64,000 bases of DNA from assembly GCF_030345795.1 (NCBI RefSeq), contig NZ_JAUALB010000001.1, positions 1,793,001 through 1,857,000 on the forward strand, in the 5' to 3' direction. A program made the position numbers and the translations under genes. This document shows positions 60,822 to 64,000 of this stretch, piece after piece (position 1 is the first letter of the stretch; the number at the start of each line of letters is the position of its first letter). The notes under the pieces are model-generated. The model was not told the DNA's origin and did not search any database. It was given only the letters and a program-made list of their open reading frames with translations. The DNA is from Micromonospora sp. WMMA1363. GTDB taxonomy: Bacteria > Actinomycetota > Actinomycetes > Mycobacteriales > Micromonosporaceae.

Positions 60822-61598
60822 CTACTCGTCGAGGGCTTGCTGAAGCGCCGGGTCGGGCGCTGAGGACACCGCGGGCGGGCGATCGGCCATCAGGTCGTAG
60901 GCCACCTTCCACGCCGCCGGGACCTCGCGTGCGGTGTTCTTCGCCAGAGTCACCGTCCGGCAGCCGTCACAGCGGGCGGCGACTCCGCTCGCGTCGATGC
61001 CGAGGTGCCGACACAGCGTCACCGCGCGGGGCAGGTGCAGTGACTGGCTGACGAGCAGCGCCCGCCGTGCGGCGTACACGTCATGGGCACGCTTGCAGGT
61101 GTCGTAGCTGTCGAGGCCGTACGGGTCGCCGACGATGCGCTCGGCTGGCACGCCCGCGGCGACGAGGTACGCCGTCATCACGGCGATCTCGTCGCCTGAG
61201 GTGCCGTCGCGGTCGCCGGAAACAAGCACGGCGCGGGCCTTACCGTCCTTGACCAGTTCGGTTGCCGCGTCCAGCCGTCCCTTGAGGAACGGCATCGGTT
61301 GGGCGCCTCCCGGTGCCAGTTGCGCACCGAACACGATCACGACCGGCGCCGCGGGCGCATCATCGGTCGTGTGCAGATGGCCGGCGGAGTTCGCCCGGAC
61401 CCAGAGCGCCGGGGCCGCGACGAGCAACACAAGCCCGGCCCCGACGACAAGGGCCCGCTGGACGAGCCGACGGCGGCGACGGGCCGGGCGAGGGCGCCGA
61501 CGGGCCGGGCGAGGGCTGAGCCCCGGCGGCTCGGCGTGGCGGGGGCCGGCAGCGTGACCGGGTGGAAGCGACGCGGACGGGCCTGGCGTGACGGTCAT
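60822..61598 (-). CDS. SanA/YdcF-like (DUF218) envelope protein
   Basis: A 258-residue protein. A Pro/Arg-rich cytoplasmic N-terminus is followed by one membrane helix (LVVGAGLVLLVAAPALWV). The DUF218 domain then shows VIVFGAQLAPGGAQPMPFLKGRLDAA, AVLVSGDRDGTSGDEIAVM and GVPAERIVGDPYGLDSYDTC. Members (SanA, ElyC, YdcF) sit at the envelope and affect cell-wall permeability and vancomycin exclusion, with unknown chemistry. Start MTVTPGPSAS is preferred to a frame 47 codons longer that lacks family likeness. Confidence 0.88.
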   Translation of the reverse strand: MTVTPGPSASLPPGHAAGPRHAEPPGLSPRPARRRPRPARRRRRLVQRALVVGAGLVLLVAAPALWVRANSAGHLHTTDDAPAAPVVIVFGAQLAPGGAQPMPFLKGRLDAATELVKDGKARAVLVSGDRDGTSGDEIAVMTAYLVAAGVPAERIVGDPYGLDSYDTCKRAHDVYAARRALLVSQSLHLPRAVTLCRHLGIDASGVAARCDGCRTVTLAKNTAREVPAAWKVAYDLMADRPPAVSSAPDPALQQALDE

Positions 61599-61844
61599 TG
61601 CCCGATGGTAGGCACCACCTCGAGCGGAGACGGTCGACCGATCTGCCAGACATGGTGACGAGCGCTGCCGCCTCTGCACTGCCAAGGTCACCTTGGCAGT
61701 CGCTTCCACCGGACACGCAGATCGCCGGGGCACGCACATCTACCGCGAGGCGCTCGCCACGGAAGACATCCGGTAAGGATCGCGACTCGGGCCGGTGTAC
61801 CCATTCGGTGTCACGCTGTCCCGTCGAGCGCTCGTAAGCGATCA

Positions 61845-62094
61845 ATGGGTACCTGGATCCGCCGCCAGGCATGTGCCTGCCTCGACCTCGGCTGTGGCAC
61901 CGGAAGCTGGTCACGGGCCTTCCGCGCGTGGTGGCCCGCGGGCGCACGGTCCGGCGCGGTCAGGGCTACAGCCTGCACGTCACCGCACTACCCGAGGTCC
62001 ACCAATCACTGCTGGCCGCCGCGGCCACGCTCGACACCGACGGGGCGTCCTCCGCCGACCGCAAGGCATACCGGATCTACACCGACCGGCCTAG
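61845..62094 (+). pseudogene. Remnant reading methyltransferase-like text, cut by the IS701 element
   Basis: Two frames hold protein-like text. From 61845 the frame includes ACLDLGCGTGSWSRAF, a SAM-methyltransferase motif I. From about 61910 another frame reads RGQGYSLHVTALPEVHQSLL and SSADRKAYRIYTDR up to the insertion point of the IS701 element; rejoining across the target site adds only four residues before a stop. It is a composite of decayed genes rather than an intact one. Confidence 0.4.
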
Positions 62095-63474
62095 TACTGC
62101 AACGGCGGGTCGTGACTTATGGCGGTTTGAGTCGTTTGCGGTAGTGGGCGGCTCGGGCTTGTTCCTGGCGGCGACGGCGGAAGTCGGACCAGCGCAGGAT
62201 GTGGTCGGCTCGACGGCGGGTGGTCAGGACGAGGTGGGCGAACAGGCGGCGGATTTCGTTGCTGCTCAGCGGGATCTGGCTGCGCTCGTTTGCGGTGGTG
62301 CCCCCTTTGCGGCTTCGAGGGCGCGGGTGACGACGAGGAACGCGGCGGCGGCCATCGCGAGGGTGATGTGGGCGTACCAGGCGTCGTAGCGGCGGACCTG
62401 GTACTGGTCCAGGCCGACCTCGTTCTTCGCGGTCTGGAACGATTCCTCCACCGACCAACGGCTACCGGCGACCCGCACCAGGTCGCGTAGTCGGGTGCCG
62501 CGGGGGCCGAAGCAGACGTAGTAGGCGATGTCGCCGGGATCCGTGATCGAGCGTCGGGCCAGGACCCAGCCGCGGCGGCCGTGGGCAAAGGTGCGGCGGA
62601 TCGGCAGCCGAGCCCAGTCGTAGCGGCGCGGCCCGTGCGCGCCGTCACCACACGACAGTCGTTGCCACGCGCCCGCACGCACCCTGCCGATCAGCTCGTC
62701 GACACCGGTGGTGGTGTGCAGCCCGGAGGGCACCCGATCGTCGCGTCGGGTGGCCATCACGTACGCGATGTCCCGATCCTCCAACCAGCCCCGCAGGCCA
62801 GGGTTCTGCCCGTAGGCCTCATCGGCCGTGAACCACGAAAACGGCACCCCCGCGGTGACCGCCCGCTCCAGCATGGCCTGCGCCTGCTGCGGCTTGGTCG
62901 CGAACCCGACGGCGTCCGGGATCGCCGAGCGCCGGCACCGGTCCCGATCACCGGTCCACGACTTCGGCAGGTACAACTCCCGATCGATCAACGCCCGACC
63001 CCGCGGCGTGGCGTAGCACAGGAACGTGCCGATCTGGCAGTTCTCGGTCTTGCCCGCCGTACCCGAATACTGCCGTTGGACCCCCGCCGACGCACGGCCC
63101 TTCTTGACGAACCCCGTCTCGTCAGCGATGAGCACCCCGGCCGCATCGCCGATCTGGTCCACCACGTAATCGCGCACGTCATCGCGGACCGCGTCCCGAT
63201 CCCACGCCGCGCTGCACAACATGCCCTGCAACCCGTCCGGCGACACATGCCCAGCCTGCTCCGCGAGGGTCCAGCCGTTACGCCGCTCCAACGGTGCCAG
63301 TAGCCCCCGCACATACGCCCATGCCCGCCGCCGCGGCTCCACCCGCTCAAACCGATGCGCGAACCGGAAGAACAACTCCTCCAACCCGGCATCCCACGAC
63401 CCGACCACCCGCGCATCCACCACAACCAACCAACGAATGATCAGCACCCGAAGCCACGACCCGCCGTTGCAGTA
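62095..63474 (-). mobile_element. IS701-family insertion sequence with CTAG target duplication
   Basis: The 1380-bp element has 20-bp terminal inverted repeats TACTGCAACGGCGGGTCGTG at both ends. CTAG is present directly outside at 62091-62094 and 63475-63478, which fits the YTAR target preference of IS701 elements. Confidence 0.95.
62266..63447 (-). CDS. IS701 family transposase with probable C-terminal frameshift
   Basis: A 393-residue transposase. Catalytic blocks: GVLIADETGFVKKG, SWFTADEAYGQNPGLR and RWSVEESFQTAKNEVGLDQYQ. The last residues (KGAPPQTSAARSR) leave the family. In the next frame the usual C-terminal tail continues to 62117: TTANERSQIPLSSNEIRRLF, then HILRWSDFRRRRQEQARAAHY. 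One G missing from the GGGGG run near 62305 accounts for this. The catalytic core is untouched, so activity cannot be excluded. Confidence 0.9.
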   Translation of the reverse strand: MLIIRWLVVVDARVVGSWDAGLEELFFRFAHRFERVEPRRRAWAYVRGLLAPLERRNGWTLAEQAGHVSPDGLQGMLCSAAWDRDAVRDDVRDYVVDQIGDAAGVLIADETGFVKKGRASAGVQRQYSGTAGKTENCQIGTFLCYATPRGRALIDRELYLPKSWTGDRDRCRRSAIPDAVGFATKPQQAQAMLERAVTAGVPFSWFTADEAYGQNPGLRGWLEDRDIAYVMATRRDDRVPSGLHTTTGVDELIGRVRAGAWQRLSCGDGAHGPRRYDWARLPIRRTFAHGRRGWVLARRSITDPGDIAYYVCFGPRGTRLRDLVRVAGSRWSVEESFQTAKNEVGLDQYQVRRYDAWYAHITLAMAAAAFLVVTRALEAAKGAPPQTSAARSR

Positions 63475-63478
63475 CTAG

Positions 63479-63912
63479 CCAGCCCTCAGGATGACCCGAC
63501 GGGGCTCCCGCACCGGCCACATGCCCTCTGACCAGCCTTACCGCTAGTGTCCGCACGATCCTCAGTCGAGGGCCGGGACCGCTGCGCTGGGCGCTTACCA
63601 CGACGCGCCGGCGACGACGTTGGGCCGGCGGCTGGTGAAGGCGGCACTTCAGACCCGGACATTCGGCCGACGATCGTGCTGGTCGTCGGCGCCGGCCATC
63701 AATGACCGCCCACGAGAAGGCCCGGTGTCGCTCCCCGTCGCGACACTTGCCGGATGACTCGTTCATTCGTATCGAGAGGCTCGATGGTGAGAGCCGCGGA
63801 CAAGCGGAGCCGCGGGGCCGTGTTCGTCCCGGTGGCCGCGCCGGACCCCGGTGTGCCCGTAGCCCGCCGCGATCACTTCCGTCGGCCCGGTCCGTCGCGA
63901 TCACGGAGATTC
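63479..63912. other. Intergenic stretch before the last gene
   Basis: No gene is supported. The right end contains the ribosome binding site ACGGAG (63903-63908) of the next gene and must hold its promoter. Confidence 0.5.
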
Positions 63913-64000
63913 ATGACGAGGGCGGCGAGGCTGCTGAGTGGGCTAGCCGTGCTTACGGTCGTCGTCGGAGCGGCCGCGACGCCCGCGCAGGCGGCGCCGA
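63913..64000 (+). CDS. N-terminus of a secreted protein (runs off the window)
   Basis: From ATG 63913, with ACGGAG four bases ahead, the frame reads MTRAARLLSGLAVLTVVVGA then AAATPAQAAP to the window end. This is a classic Sec signal peptide: two Arg, a hydrophobic core and an AQA-type cleavage site. The mature protein lies outside the window. Confidence 0.8.
   Translation, partial: MTRAARLLSGLAVLTVVVGAAATPAQAAP

Overview
The window is high-GC actinobacterial DNA, most likely chromosomal DNA of a Micromonosporaceae-type organism. This is an inference from base composition, frequent GTG/TTG starts, the XRE-DUF5753/DUF397 pair, the DivIVA-domain protein, the RsrR-type Rrf2 regulator and the IS families present. 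It reads as an accessory, partly decaying region: real genes are interleaved with four recognisable insertion sequences, a group II intron end, IS5-like remnants and many broken genes.

Layout. 1-1.2 kb: 3' end of a group II intron (RT/maturase, then domains V and VI). 1.3-11.7 kb, minus strand: a 2900-residue secreted SpvB/FG-GAP/RHS polymorphic toxin with a Hint domain and a GIY-YIG nuclease tip. Its putative immunity gene follows, then an orphan toxin tip that carries its own copy of the Hint 3' end, then a second putative immunity gene. 12.4-18.3 kb: an SDR epimerase, a DHA2 drug exporter, a small membrane protein and a GMC oxidoreductase with its gluconate-dehydrogenase-type small subunit. 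18.5-24.9 kb: an amidohydrolase-2, a VOC protein, a Tat-exported amidohydrolase destroyed by both an 11-bp duplication and an IS4 insertion, and a divergent HxlR regulator/aldo-keto reductase pair.

25.0-29.5 kb holds the most unusual genes: a HisC/CobD-like aminotransferase behind a perfect 17-bp-arm palindrome, then an asparagine synthetase fused to an F420-0:glutamate-ligase-like domain. 29.7-37.5 kb: a SWIM protein, a frameshifted zinc-knuckle protein with a DivIVA-domain operon, and an XRE/DUF397 regulator pair followed by uncharacterised genes. 37.8-41.4 kb: a dead IS5-type transposase with a pseudoknot-like leader, a secreted beta-helix protein lying between two 77-bp direct repeats, a ComM fragment and an integrase tail. 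41.4-51.5 kb: an RsrR-like redox regulator with a divergent NmrA-like protein, a frameshifted aminotransferase, a serine hydrolase whose 5' end carries a 3 x 16-bp repeat, a VKOR/DsbA-like disulfide pair, a gutted two-component system, DUF1622, and a TetR regulator with an SDR sharing palindromes. 51.7-56.5 kb: a large catalase and small or broken genes. 56.6-63.5 kb: IS1380, IS1634 and IS701 elements around a SanA/YdcF-like protein. The window ends in the signal peptide of a further secreted protein.

Many of the frameshifts are exactly one base missing from a short G or C run (32.1, 43.2, 47.9, 48.1, 48.3 and 62.3 kb). Part of the apparent decay could therefore be assembly error. The deletions, duplications and IS insertions cannot be explained that way.
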